This document shows positions 1 to 11,927 of a stretch of DNA of 64,000 bases, one piece after another. The position numbers and the translations under genes were made by a program. The number at the start of each line of letters is the position of its first letter. The first letter of the stretch is position 1. The stretch lies in assembly GCA_047967505.1 (NCBI GenBank), contig CM106538.1, one strand, 5' to 3'. The notes below the pieces were generated by a model. That model was not told where the DNA came from and ran no database searches. It was given only the letters and a program-made list of their open reading frames with translations. The DNA comes from Dipteris shenzhenensis. Lineage: Eukaryota > Polypodiophyta > Polypodiopsida > Gleicheniales.

Positions 1-11
1 CTGCAATCATT

Positions 12-358
12 GCTCATGGCACCACAACTCTCAACATGGAAGGGTTAAAAAGTGCACTTCGGGAAGCCTTGTTCGAACATGCCAATCTCTGATGGGCATG
101 ATACTTTGTACACTCCTCCATGTCACCTATATTAAGATGAGTGCAAATTATCTTGCATCAATATCTCCTCCATGCCATGTGTCAACTTGCCCTTTACTCA
201 TACCTTGCTCTACATGTGCTCGTGGCACCACAACCTCAACATGGAAGGGCTAAAAAGTGCACTTCGGGAAGCCTTGTTTGAACATGCCAATCTCTGATGG
301 GCATGATACTTTGTACACTCCTCCATGTCACCTATATTAAGATGAGTGCAAATTATCT
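12..358. repeat. Tandem duplication, about 205 bp period, two copies
   Basis: Two nearly identical blocks start at about 12 and 218 (GCTCATGGCACCACAAC against GCTCGTGGCACCACAAC) and stay aligned through GATGAGTGCAAATTATCT at about 150 and 355. They differ by scattered single substitutions and a one- or two-base indel. The spacer after the first copy (about 155-217) has no counterpart after the second. No coding is seen in either copy. This is probably a local duplication inside a retrotransposon, because Gypsy pol remnants begin just downstream. Confidence 0.85.
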
Positions 359-679
359 CTGCTCACGGAGCCAGGTTGCCTCTCACCCCCTCAGATACAT
401 GGCCTTGAATGGGGCATTCACAAGACAGTAGGTGGAGAGCAACATGGTGGCTGCAGTAGCCACTTTGAAGATAGGAGGATGGGTAGATACCTATACTTTC
501 AAGGTAGCACCAACGCAGGCAGTGGACATCATCTTGGAGACTGATGGTGGCACCTGTTTGAAGTTTGACCTCACTATTCGTACCAAGGTTTGGACCTCAA
601 TTTTCCAAATCACGGGGGCAAGTTCATCTCTTGGCTCAAGAACACTTTGTCTTGCCATTTTATTTTCGCAGTCTAGATG

Positions 680-1400
680 GCCCCTGAACATGATGCTTTG
701 ATTCAATAGTACCAAGACATTTTCCTCACATTGAACCTTCCTCTAGCTCTACCTCCAACTCGGCCAGAGGACCATCATATTGACCTCATTCCTGGATCAT
801 CACCCCCAGTAAGCCTCATTACCATCTCAGCAAGATGATGGGAGAGGAGCTTGAGCAATAGTTAGAGAAGTTGTTACGGAGTGGCTTCATGTGCTCTAGT
901 AATTCACCATATGTAGGTCCAATCCTTTTCATCAAGAAGAAGGGAAGTCCAGCTCATATGTGTGCAGATTACTACACATTGAATAAGTTGACCATCAAGA
1001 GCAAGTTCCCCATGCTGAGAATTGACTACATCTTGGACTGCCTAAACGGGGTGAAGAAGTTCTCAAAGATTGATCTAAAGAGTGGGTACTACCAAAACCA
1101 AATTCACGAGTTGGATATATAATTTTGTACAGAATGCAAATTGATTCCTAGAAAGACCAAATACTTAGTATAACAAGGAGTTGTGTGTAGTCATTGATGC
1201 TCTCAAGACATGGAAATGTTTTTATATGGTCAGGATTTCACACTCTGCACAGATCATCAGGCCTTGCCCACTACTCAATGGTCAAATTGCCTAACTAGAT
1301 GGAGCCAGACTTTTTAGTAGTTTAGATGCATGATCGAGTATCATTCATGATTAGAGTATGTTGTGGCAGATGCTCTTAGAAAATGAGGAATGGTCACCTC
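680..1400 (+). pseudogene. Ty3/Gypsy pol relic: reverse transcriptase and RNase H
   Basis: The stretch at 680-870 encodes a run like the linker before Gypsy reverse transcriptase (LPPTRPEDHHIDLIPGSSPP). The open stretch at 871-1122 carries the N-terminal RT signature: ADYYTLNKLTIKSKFPMLR, then DCLNGVKKFSKIDLKSGYYQ, ending just before the usual H..TAF region. The YLDD-type catalytic box is absent, so the palm is deleted. At about 1165-1310 a different frame reads YNKELCVVIDALKTWKCFLYG and DFTLCTDHQAL, which is the C-terminal half of a Gypsy RNase H. Stops and frameshifts make it inactive. It joins directly to the integrase remnants that follow. Confidence 0.8.
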
Positions 1401-1499
1401 TATTTCCATAGTGCATGAGTCCTCTGTAGCAAAGATGCACAACTAGTACCATATGGATGCAAATTTATAGACACACTGATACGAAGTCATGCTAGACAC

Positions 1500-2370
1500 A
1501 TGACTCAGTGACTATGCTATACATGACGGGTGGTTGTTCTTCAAAGGAAGCCTTTGTTTGTTGCTCCCATACCATGCTACTATTATCTGTGATATGCACG
1601 ATTCTCCAGCTAGTGGTGGACACCGAGGAGTTGCAAGCACTCTCAAGAAGATCAAGCACAAATTTTTTTGGCTACATTCACACAGTGATGTTCATAAGTA
1701 TGTATCTCATTGCTAGGTGTTCTGCAAGTGAAAGTATCCCATGAGAAGCTACCAAGGTTACTCTATCCCTTTGAGATTTAGGATAAGTTTTTTGAGCAGA
1801 TTAGCATGGACTTTGATACAAACCTTCCTCAAGCCATCAGTACTATACTAGGACAACATGTGCCTAACCATTGTGGTGGATAGGTTTAGAAAATTTGCAA
1901 TGCTTATTCCATGCAAGGGTACCATCATCGCATAGGACATAGCTCATCTTTTTCTCAGATGGTGGTATCCCAAGTTTGGCATGTCCCGTATCATTGTATC
2001 CAATAGGGATTCCAAATTCACTAGTCACTTTTGGAGGGCCTTGTTTAACAACTTGGGTACCAAACTTAGTTTCTCTAGCATCTTTCATCCAAAATCAATG
2101 GCGAGACAAAACTCTACAACTAGCTATCATTAAACATTATGAAATGCTATGTTGTGGATACTCAGTCCCGCTTGGAGCAAATTTCACCACTAGTTGAAGG
2201 GATCCTGAATGACATCTATTCTTTTAGTGTGGGTCGAGCTTCCTATGAAGCATACTTTTTCAAGTCTCTTCTCACCAAGACATCTGAGAAGCTATACGAG
2301 GCTGATTGTATCACAAAGACCTATGAGCAACTTATGGAGTCAGTGATGGACCGCATTGCCAAAGCCTAGG
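1500..2370 (+). pseudogene. Ty3/Gypsy pol relic: H2C2 zinc finger and integrase core
   Basis: At 1600-1716 the sequence reads HDSPASGGHRGVASTLKKIK followed by FFWLHSHSDVHKYVSHC, matching the integrase HHCC (H2C2) zinc-binding segment of Gypsy elements. From about 1850 to 2100, in shifting frames, come core-like pieces such as FRKFAMLIPCKGT and FGMSRIIVSNRDSKFTSHFW, the latter carrying the D of the DDE triad. The 2139-2369 stretch (RASYEAYFFKSLLTKTSEKL) is open but I do not recognise it. It may be the C-terminal part or foreign sequence. Several stops are present, so it is inactive. It continues the Gypsy copy that starts at 680. Confidence 0.7.
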
Positions 2371-4600
2371 AGATACGGAAGGGAAGTGGGTCTATCTTTG
2401 GAGCTTGAAGAACCACCTTAAGCAAATTGGGAGGAAGTGCTCGAAGCTCTCTCATCAAAGCTTTGGCCCCTTTCCAGTCAACATATTGAAGGATGGGGCC
2501 ACGAAGTTACCTTAAACATGTATCATGCATCCATGTGTCATGCATGGATCAAGTCGTATGTGGGTCCGACAATTACAATAGTACCAAATGCGAAGAAGCT
2601 AGAGATTTTTTCATGAGGCAAAGGTCATTGAATCTGAGCAAATCTTACTTCATCAAAAGAGGGACATGAAAACGACAAGGCTTGTATGCAGTCAAGTTCA
2701 AGCATAGGAGCTCCATGAAGCACCATGGGTAGAAGGGATTTTTTCATAGATTATCCATATCTCCTGGCAACATACCCTAGTTTGAGTTTCAATAGAAGGG
2801 TATGTCATGGGCATTTGCATGTCATGGACATGCTGCACCATCATGCAGGCAGCCATGTCAGTTTGCCATGCAATTAGCCATGCAACAACTTACGTCAACA
2901 TCCATGCAAGGCTACTATGCAAGTAGAGATGGAATGCCACATAGATAGGACATCAACCAAGCATCGATGACATCAATAGCCATGTGGCAAGTCAATAGGC
3001 TAATAGGTTGATGGAGCAGGCTATAGGGGTTAATGGAGTAGTGTGCAATGAGTCGGCCATTGCTAGGGCTTAAGGGAGCCTATTAAAGGCCACCACCTTG
3101 GCCCTCATTTCCCATCTCCTCAAGCAGTTGTAGCACTTAGTCCAGTAGCATCATTTGAGTCTAGATCAAGCCAAAGAAGACTGCAACAGATTATTAGGCC
3201 AAATCAGGCCAGCGAAGACTACAGTAGACCATCAACCCCTCTAGCCTTCGGTTAGTCTATAGTAGTTCTCCTAGTTATCTCTTTTGTAGTGAGGGATTAT
3301 GCTCCATACAACTCTTGTCTATTCTACAATTGTATTCAACCCTCTAGGCCAAACATTGTTATTATTATTTCCCATCATATTCTCTCCCACTGGTTATCAC
3401 ACTCACTCCACAGCATCACTTGTGTTTGAGTGCAATATTATTCAATCCAGTTAGTATTGGGTAGGAAGAGAGTGAGTTTGTCTATCTCCATGCTACACTT
3501 TTGGGCTTTCAACATTCACAAGGTCGCTGTTTATAAAACTACATGCCCATGGACTAAATGCATGCTCATGTGCTTGTGCATGGGTGCATGCATGGAGAAA
3601 AGCAAATTATTTACACCTCTATAAAGCTGTAGATGCCAGAGTAGCCTACTCATTATACATGTTCTAAAATTGTGTTTATATGATCAAGTTCATGCGGGAC
3701 ATAAGCTTGTATCAAAAGTGGAGGTGAGGGTTAGTATGCTTACATTGACTTTGTAGAATTCCTTTATATAGAAAAAGCCAAGGAAATCACATTTGTGCTT
3801 GATCAATATGATTGTTATTAATTCCTTAATGATTCTTGCAAATGACATTCTGATAGAGTTCTCCATGATGAATTTCATCCTCCTCTTTCCAAAGTTTCAA
3901 AATGTCCTAAGGCCCAAGGTCCTGAGTTTTCATCCTCTCTCTTGAGCCTCTCCATTTTCAAAGGAAAGAACTCTTTCATGGGAAGTCAAGGAGATTCAAT
4001 TTTTTTTAAAAGAAAGCAAAGAGGGGGGGGGGGACAAAAGAAAAGGTTGCAAAAAAAGGGAGGGGGATCAAAAGAAAATATTACAAAGCAAAGGGCTTGT
4101 CAACTTTGAATTAGGATTTAACAAGGAAGTGGGCATCGGATTTAGCTCTTTGTCATTAATCTTTTTGCTTTATGCTATTTGGAAAATTCTCATTTTAGGG
4201 ATGAAATTTTTAGTGGAAGTGAGGAAGAGTAAGAAAAGGAAGGCCATAGGAGAAGAGGATCCTACACATGAGGAAACTATGGATTTGGAGGATGTGGATT
4301 ATGGTGATTATATAATTCCACACTGAAATTCATAAAACTAGGAATAATAATGTAAAATATAGAAACAAAATTGGAATCTATTAACTAGTTACTCATTAAA
4401 AACTCTAACCGAAGTTTATTCTAAGTTACCTGATTCTCAATCTATAACATGTATTACTAAATCACCAAATTATCGAAGCCAAATTGAGAGGTCTACCTCT
4501 CAACTTAAAGAAACCTCAAGTATTCTTAAGGACTTAAAGACACCATGGTATATACAATGGGGAGAAAAAATAAAGAAACAAGAATGAGATAAACACATTC
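2371..4600. other. Non-coding stretch, possible LTR remnants
   Basis: No coherent coding was found. At 2800-2960 CATG-rich words recur (GGGCATTTGCATGTCATGG and similar). At 3060-3420 GAGCCTATTAAAGGCCACC and a run ending in conserved-looking pyrimidine stretches resemble the promoter/R region of a plant LTR, but no matching second LTR was found. A G-homopolymer (about 4,023-4,033) sits in a purine-rich tract at 4,010-4,090. The open stretch at 4129-4326 is short and unrecognised. Confidence 0.4.
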
Positions 4601-5140
4601 GTAAAAAAATGGCAAGACTTCCATGGGCTATACCCCTCTTGAAAATCAAGTCATGGAAGCCAATCTTTCTCTAGGAAATAAAGTATATAGATGGTGGATG
4701 AGCTTGGGGGAAAGCGATAGCATTCCAAAGTATTGGGCTGAGTTTAAGCAAGATTTTCTAAAAGAAGTTTTAGTTGAAAATGCATTGGAAAGGGCTTGGG
4801 AAGCAAGGGTTAATTGTACTATCAGCAAAAACACTTTAATCCAATATATAGCAAATTATAGGAGGGAAAAAGTTAAAAGGAATTGATATATTCCTAAAGT
4901 TAGAGGGAATTGATATATTCCAAAAGATACAAGGTCTCATGAGAGGTTTAAAAGACTCCAACAATGTTGAGGTGAGAAGAGATTCTCCCAAAATCTTTGA
5001 TAAAGCCATCAAGTATGCCCATATATATGACAATACTATGGGAAAATCTAGAGCTGGAACTTTGAAACAAGGTGATTTGTTGATACCAATACAATGGAAT
5101 GGAACAAATATTTTCTTATTCAATGAAATGGAATGATGAT
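4600..5140 (+). pseudogene. LTR-retrotransposon gag-like relic
   Basis: The 4623-4886 stretch encodes YRWWMSLGESDSIPKYWAEF and FKQDFLKEVLVENALERAWE, which follow the W...F...F pattern of plant retrotransposon gag domains (aligned helices followed by a LR..L...Q..S..Y box). After a frameshift, 4,900-5,100 continues with GLMRGLKDSNNVEVRRDSP and FDKAIKYAHIYDN, again gag-like in order. No zinc knuckle follows, and a CT-rich tract ends the block at 5,142-5,165. It could be the gag of a Gypsy element whose pol was lost. I rely on pattern alone, so confidence is moderate. Confidence 0.5.
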
Positions 5141-5165
5141 CTTCTTCTCTCTCTCTCACTCTCTC

Positions 5166-6200
5166 ATTTGTGCACTCTCACACACATTAGGGCCTAGAAC
5201 CAACATGGGTTGGACCCCCGCATAGGATTATATTTCACAAAGCATAGTTTTCTGAGTATAAGAGTTCTCAGCCAAAGGTAGCATCTCCAAATGTGAGAAA
5301 AATAAAAAATACAAGGGAGTTTAATTCTTCAAGCTTGGCAAGTGCCAAGTGTCAATTGCCTAACTCCTATCTAAAGAAGATGAGTCTTTCTGGGACCTTC
5401 CAAGCACCCATGGTCAATCCCTTTGGTGAGGTACTCCCTTAGCTCCATAAATATAGGGCATTTTAACCCCTCTTGGAACCTATAACAATTTAATGAATCA
5501 CACCACCATGGTACCTGTTAACTGCTAGCTTTTGCATGCAAGAGTAACTCTCGACTAATCCTAGTCTTTGTGGGTGTCCCAACCTAGCAAACCAATATGC
5601 ATGCTAGACATTAATTATCTAGTTAACTGAGGTCAATTCTCTTTTACCATAATTATGGGCTTTGACTAAATTCAAGATGCCTTAATTATAACCAAATCTC
5701 TCCAACTGAGGTTGGAATATCCTTGCATCCAATTTCTTGTGGTCATTTAGGAGGTCACATGATTGGCATATCTGAATATCAACCATGGATGGGACACACT
5801 TACACATGTAATGATTTGACCAATTAAAATAACTTTCTAACCATAATTTAATATAAATAAGGAACTTTTTATTTATGACCAAATGAAGGGTTAACTTTGT
5901 ACTTTACTTGGAATATTGTAACATCCCTCATCTTCTAATCAATTGACCTCATTGAAAAGCTTCTTTGTAATAATCCAAAACTTGTGGATAATTAGACAAC
6001 ATGTTTTCATCCATCCACTTAGTGAATTTCAATGCCAAATAATTGTTGGAATACTTTGCCTTGAGGTCCCTTGCGTACATCATAATACACGATATTCTTT
6101 GGCTGAAGGATCTCCTCCAACTCATCCACTTTTGGTGAATCTTCCATTATAGGTCGTGTAGACTCTAGCCCTTGATATTTCTTTAGAAGAATAATATGAA
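5166..6200. other. Non-coding stretch
   Basis: No coherent reading frame, RNA gene or repeat structure was found beyond AT-rich spacer. It borders the minus-strand Gypsy block and could hold its 3' untranslated end. Confidence 0.4.
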
Positions 6201-6209
6201 AATCATTAT

Positions 6210-7245
6210 GAATATTCTAATCCTCTGGCAATTGTAATCTATATAACACTTCATTGATTTCATCTACTATCCAAAAAGGACCATCATACCTGGTAGACAG
6301 CTTGGCATATAGTTTTTCATTTCCCTTGAGCTTGTACATCCTAGCTTTCTCAAATTTCAAAAGTACCCAATTGTCTCTCTTGAGGTCTAGTTTCTTGCTA
6401 CACTTATTTGCAACTTTGTTTTGTTTCTCTTGAGACCTCTCTATTGCTATCCGCACTTGGTTGAATGCCATCTAGAGGTCTTTGACATATGGATCAGCTA
6501 TAAATATCTCATCTTTGGTCATTAGGATTGGTGATAGAATCAACTTTCATATATGACCTCAAATAGAGCTTTACCTATGGAGGTATGAACTATGTTATTA
6601 TATGCAAACTCCATGAGTTGAAGGTACTTTTCCTAATCTCAGTTTTGATTAGCCACATAGCATTTCAAAAGCTCTAGCACATTTAAATTTGCTATTTGAT
6701 CATTTATCTAGGGACGAAAAGAAGAAGTTTAGATTTATTCCCATATTGTCAAATAGGCTCTACAAAATAGGTTGGTCATTGCGGGGCCTCTGTCACTAAC
6801 AATGGACTTAGGCAACCTTGGTGATTAAAAATCTGATCCAAGAAACCTTTGGCCATATGACCTGCCTTGGTTGTCTTCTGTACTAGAATAAAATAGGCCT
6901 AGATTATTGAATCTATCCATAACAATCCATATCCCATCATACCCAGTCTTTGATCATGGCAAATCAAAATAAATCTATTGCTATGCTTTCCCATGGTGCC
7001 TGAGGCACAATAATAGGCATCAGTAGACCAGGTGCCTTTCGTCTCAATGAGACTTGAATTTCTGACAAGTACTCTGGCGTTCTGTAACAAATTGGTGCAT
7101 ATCCTTATGCATAGCTAGCCAATAAAATAACATCTCCAAATCTTGAGTAGTAGCAACCATTCCTCTATGGCCAGCATTTGGAGGTGCGTGGCATTCCTCC
7201 AAAATCTTTTGCCTCATCTTGAGTGATGCATAGGCATTCATTCTT
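6210..7245 (-). pseudogene. Ty3/Gypsy pol relic: integrase (minus strand)
   Basis: Read on the minus strand, 7241-7044 encodes the integrase zinc-binding segment (CHAPPNAGHRGMVATTQDLE, then FYWLAMHKDMHQFVTE). Frameshifted core pieces follow down to 6,500, including YAYNNIVHTSIGKALFEVIY-like text near 6,540-6,600. The 6471-6217 stretch is a typical Gypsy integrase tail: MAFNQVRIAIERSQEKQNK, then DNWVLLKFEKARMYKLKGNE, LYAKLSTRYDGPFWIVDEIN and YRLQLPED. That GPF/Y-like module is a hallmark of the family. Numerous stops and shifts show it is dead. RT and RNase H of the same orientation lie to the right, giving the Gypsy order RT-RH-INT. Confidence 0.8.
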
Positions 7246-7439
7246 CATTAAATAGCCATCTTTTATGGAATACTAACTTGTTGACTATCCCATGCATTTG
7301 TTACATTATCTCTCCAAAATCTGGGACACTAGAATATTGTTCTCTCATTTCTTTGAGATCCCTATGATAAGCAATGGTCACATTATTAACTTGGGGTCTT
7401 TGAGACAAGGCATTAGTCGCTCTATTTTGAGCTCCTAGT

Positions 7440-8090
7440 GTATGGACAATCTAAAAGCCACTACATGGTCATCTTGATGAAGTGCAGCCCCCATGCATTC
7501 TCTACAAGCATTGCAATTTGCATCAAAAGGCTTGTACAAGTCAAGGACAACCAGGATTGGTTTTGTAGTCAGCTTTTTTTGAGTGTATTGAATGTGTCCT
7601 TTGTGACTCATACCATTTGAAGGCTACTTCTTTTTTGTCAAGTCATGAAGTGCAATAACTATATCAACAAAATTTTTAATAAACCTTCTATAGTATGAGC
7701 AAAGACCCAAAAAGTTGAGTACTTCATGAACACTTTTTAGCTCATGCCATTCCATAATGGCTTGAATCTTAGCAGGATCCATTTGAATTCCATTCTTTGA
7801 AAGGATGTGCTCCTGATAATGGCATAGAGCTAATGATTATGCAATTGCTAGAAGATAGTAGCAAGGTGTTCCTTATGTTCTTCTTCAGACTTTGAAAAGA
7901 CTACCATGTCATCAAAGAAGATACCAATGAGATGCCTATAGGGATGGAAGATATGATCCATCATTTGATTAAAGGTATCAAGGGCACTTGTCAATGCAAA
8001 AGGCATTACCAAATATTCATATAGACCAAACATAATGTGGAATGTTGTCTTGTGCACATCATGTTTGGGATGCATACTTGATGATAGCCA
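7440..8090 (-). pseudogene. Ty3/Gypsy reverse transcriptase/RNase H relic, first copy (minus strand)
   Basis: The open stretch 8075-7848 encodes HPKHDVHKTTFHIMFGLYEY, LVMPFALTSALDTFNQMMDH and GIFFDDMVVFSKSEEEHKEH. This is the RT palm with its catalytic box altered to FFDD (YLDD or YVDD in intact Gypsy) and the usual FGL.EFLVMPFGLTNAP context. From 7,810 to 7,600, shifted frames give the connection/thumb (KVFMKYSTFWVFAHTIEG type). A closely similar block recurs at 8,640-9,185, so this region has been duplicated. Confidence 0.8.
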
Positions 8091-8599
8091 CTTTTTAGAT
8101 CTATCCTACTAAATACCGAAGCTCTACTGAGTTGATCTATGCATGGAATAGGGAATAAGCATAGAGGAACAAAAAGGAGAGGAGCTGGGATGATAACCCT
8201 TTGGATAGTAGGTCTTAGAACTGAGTCATAATCTCCTCTCTCTGAGTGGCTCTGGCCCTATAAGGTGGTCTAATGGGGGCGGCACATAGCTAGGTATAAG
8301 CTCTATCTCTAATGATCTCTCAAGGGGTAGCTCCCTCGCAAGGCATCCAAAAAACAATCTTTAAAACTTACAAGAAACTAAAGTTTTTCTCATTCATTTT
8401 AGCATGCTATATGTTGAAATAGTTGATTTCATTACTTTACTAGTAGAAACATTAGATACAATGGAAACTCCCCTCTATTCCTAGCAACAATCTATTGCAT
8501 TTTTTCCCTAAGTACAAAATAAAATCTTTCAAAAAGAGAACTTCACACCCCTAAATTGAAACAAGGCATCCCAAGAACTACATCATGATGCTTGACTGG

Positions 8600-9190
8600 G
8601 GAAATGAAGAAGTCTTCCTGATCCACATAGTTCTATACATGCACACAAACCTTCCCAATCAAGGAAGTAACAAGCATAGGATCCCGATGAAACATTTGGT
8701 TGTAATCAAAAGGCTTGTACAAATCAAGAACTAGAATTGGTTTTGTAGTTAGCTTGCTTTTGAGTACTTTGAATGATGTCCTTTGTGGCTCATGCCATCT
8801 AAAGGCTACATTCTTTTTGTTCAAGTCATGGACTGGAGCAACTATTCAGCAAACTTCTTAATAAACCTTGTGTAGTATGAGCAAAGACCCAGAAAGCTCT
8901 ATACTTCATGAACACTTTTCAGCTCAGGCTATTCTTGAATGGCTTGAATCTTAGTAGGATCGTTTGAATTCCATTCTTAGAAATGATGTACCCTAGATAA
9001 TGGATCTCTTCCAAGAAATTTTTTCTCTTGTAGCTATTAGCATAGATTTGATGATTACATAGCTCTTGGAAGATTGTAGCAAGGTGTTCCCTGTGTTCTT
9101 CTTTAGACTTTGAAAAGATTCTGATGTCATTAAAGAAGGTATCGGTGAAATGATCCTTTAGACCATAAAATAATGTTCTTATCAATTGTA
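8600..9190 (-). pseudogene. Ty3/Gypsy reverse transcriptase/RNase H relic, second copy (minus strand)
   Basis: The 9185-8919 stretch reads HFTDTFFNDIRIFSKSKEEH, REHLATIFQELCNHQIYANS and NFLEEIHYLGYIISKNGIQ, which is the RT palm end and thumb. The catalytic box is degraded to FFND. The 8824-8633 stretch (KNVAFRWHEPQRTSFKVLKS, then KLTTKPILVLDLYKPFDYNQ) is the start of RNase H. The nucleotide sequence from about 8,740 to 9,140 is clearly homologous to 7,590-7,930 (shared words such as TAGTATGAGCAAAGACCCA). The two copies therefore derive from one element or two nested relatives. Confidence 0.8.
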
Positions 9191-11925
9191 TCTTTTGAGG
9201 ATTGTTATCTAAATATATTAATATTATGTAATCTTTAATGTCTTTGTCTTTGACACTGTATGACTTTTATGAGTTGTGTGTTCATGAAATGTAGTTTTGC
9301 TTAAAATTAGGGGTAGCAAGAAGAGTATAGGCATATATAATATTTTGTGATTTGGTTAGGTAGTGCAGAGTATTTTCTCTACAAATTACGCTTTGGCAAA
9401 CCCTTTTGTTTTCTCCTCTATATATACTTTGACATGTCCATATCTCTATTGTAATATGATTGGTATCCACATCATTTGTGTTTACCACCAATTCAACATC
9501 AAATGTCGAAGATACATAATTGTTTAATAGTTAAGTGCCAACTTAATCTATTTAATATATAGTTGTTGACATTTAAAATATATATAGATCCCCCATTTTA
9601 GATAGCTCCAGTGAGAGCATAGTTGTTGGTTGATTTGTTGGAGATGGCAAGCTATCTTGGGTGGGTAATCTAAATTTTTTGTTGCTTTTTTTTCCAAATA
9701 ATTGAAAGCTATTTTGTTAATATATTAATGGGTAAACTTGATATTGTTTTTCTTATAGGTATATTATCAATTCTAGCTTTTTGTTGAATCTCCATATATG
9801 AGATCAATTTTTGGGGGGACATATGCACTTTAGGTTTTATTGTGTGGTTCCTCGGCAAGTTGCTAGGCTTGATGGACCACATACGATCTCTATGTCCTTT
9901 TTGGGACACAGGGTGCAAGGAGTCTATGGGATGGGATGTTTTTCATGGGGAAAAGTAGAGATTATACATATAGGTTTTTGCACCTCATCCACACTCCCAT
10001 GCATCAGAGTAAGTATTCTAAGTATTGAGTTAGATATTGTTGACATGTAATTATAAAGTCTTTTGCTTTAATAATTGTATTCTTAAATTGATCTTTTTGC
10101 CTTGCATAGGTTTATATCAGATTGAAAATGATGTGGACTACACCCGTCATAGATGTGCGTGCACGTAGGATTGCAATACACATGCATAGATTTTTTTAAT
10201 TAGGAAGGTTTACTGAGTTACTTTGTCAGGGAAGTTCATGTAGTATTGTATCTTTGCATAAGGACTCCGTTCTTACGTGTTGCCATCTAGCAATACGTTG
10301 ACACGCAATATGTCAAACACGTTATGCACATAATCAAAACAACCAAAGCCAGGTAGGAAAGTTGAGAGGTCCAATCAATAAACTATATGTAGAGGCTTTA
10401 GACAGTTTAGGCCTGGTATAGGCCCACATGTGCATGCACAAACACATTGTTTTATATAGTTGTAGTAGCTGAGGGGAATATAAGTTTGTTGGGTGTGATT
10501 CTCTCATTGTTGGACTTATGAGAAAGCATAATATTGGCTATACTCAAGTTCCCCAAAGAAATTTGTGGGTTTTTAAGCACTAGGGATTGGATTATTGGAA
10601 TGTGCATATTGCAGTTGGGGGGGGAAACTAACAAGTGCTTAGATTAAATGGAACCCTAAGGAATTCAAAAATAAAGAAAGCATGGAGTTTTTATTGCACG
10701 CCCCCTAGAAGTGTTAGAGTTATCTAAATGTGATGTTCATGGCAACAAAAGCCTTGCTTCACATGGAGGAATCTTGCTAGATCATGATTACAACATTAAT
10801 GGCAACAAAAACCTTGCATCACATGCATTGAGAAATCCCAAAGCAGCTTATTTGATTGTCCAATACTCTAGGACATGGTGGATGGATGAGCCAATTTATT
10901 GCCAACGAGCAGTCAGCCAATGTTGTAGGATCACGGCCATGAATCATGAAATGTGGGCAAGGGAAAAGTGAAATGCAAATCTCTTTCACCCCCTTCTGAA
11001 GGGCATCAAGTTAATAGGTTGGGAAAATCTTCAAAACTTCTCTCACAAGAAAAGAATGTGTAGGGAAATTGTTACACCAACAATGAGGCCAATCATGAGA
11101 CTTTTGATGATCCCTTTTGAAGTGATGCTAGCATAACTATCCAAAGAAAACATTGATGACTTATGAGTAGCATTTCCTTGCTTTCTCCTCCAATAAAAAA
11201 GTAGAGAAACCTTTCAACTCAAACCATTCAATGTTAGTAAAGATCAATGCTAATAATTACAACACATGGCTTAATGTGAGAATTATTCAATCCTCCATGC
11301 AAGAAGAAACTCCATAGTTAAAGATCTCTCTTACTATAGTTTGTTCGTGGGTGTGTGCATCTTAGATACTACTGCATTCTATTGCAGTTTTGAAAGAGAT
11401 TAGTTGGAGGTTAGGTGATTAAGCATTTATTTAGCCACAGAATTGGGTGGTTTTCATGGAGTTGGAGGTGAAATTTTGAGTGGAGCGAGAAAGTGAGGAA
11501 TGGTTGTACGTTTCTAACCATTGTCCACTATGTTTAACACGATCAAACTACTATGTGGACATGCTCACAATTAGATCTCTCTAAGACTCTCTCTATATGG
11601 ACCTGCCTGCAATTACATTCTCTTTGGGTCTCCTTGAGCTATACGTCTCTCTCACATCTATAATCAGCTTTCATATCAATCCAAGCAAGAGATGAAGGAA
11701 AATAAATTCACAAAGATAAACTAGGTGGAGCTTTTTGGCTAGGATTTTGTAAGCTTTGGTGGGTGCAAGGAGTGGTAGATAGACGACTCTTATGGACGTT
11801 TTGGCCGAAACAAAAACAATAGCATACATAGAGGGTAATGTCAACATATCTAGACACCCAAAGAAATAGGAAACCTTTGTTTGGATTGTAGGCTACTATG
11901 AATAGAACAACATCCACTCTACCAA
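9190..11925. other. Non-coding stretch
   Basis: I found no recognisable coding or RNA gene. At 10,738-10,830 two loosely repeated phrases occur (GGCAACAAAAGCCTTGCTTCACATG and GGCAACAAAAACCTTGCATCACATG, 60 bp apart). Otherwise it is AT-rich sequence with only short open stretches lacking any family pattern. Confidence 0.4.
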
Positions 11926-11927
11926 CA

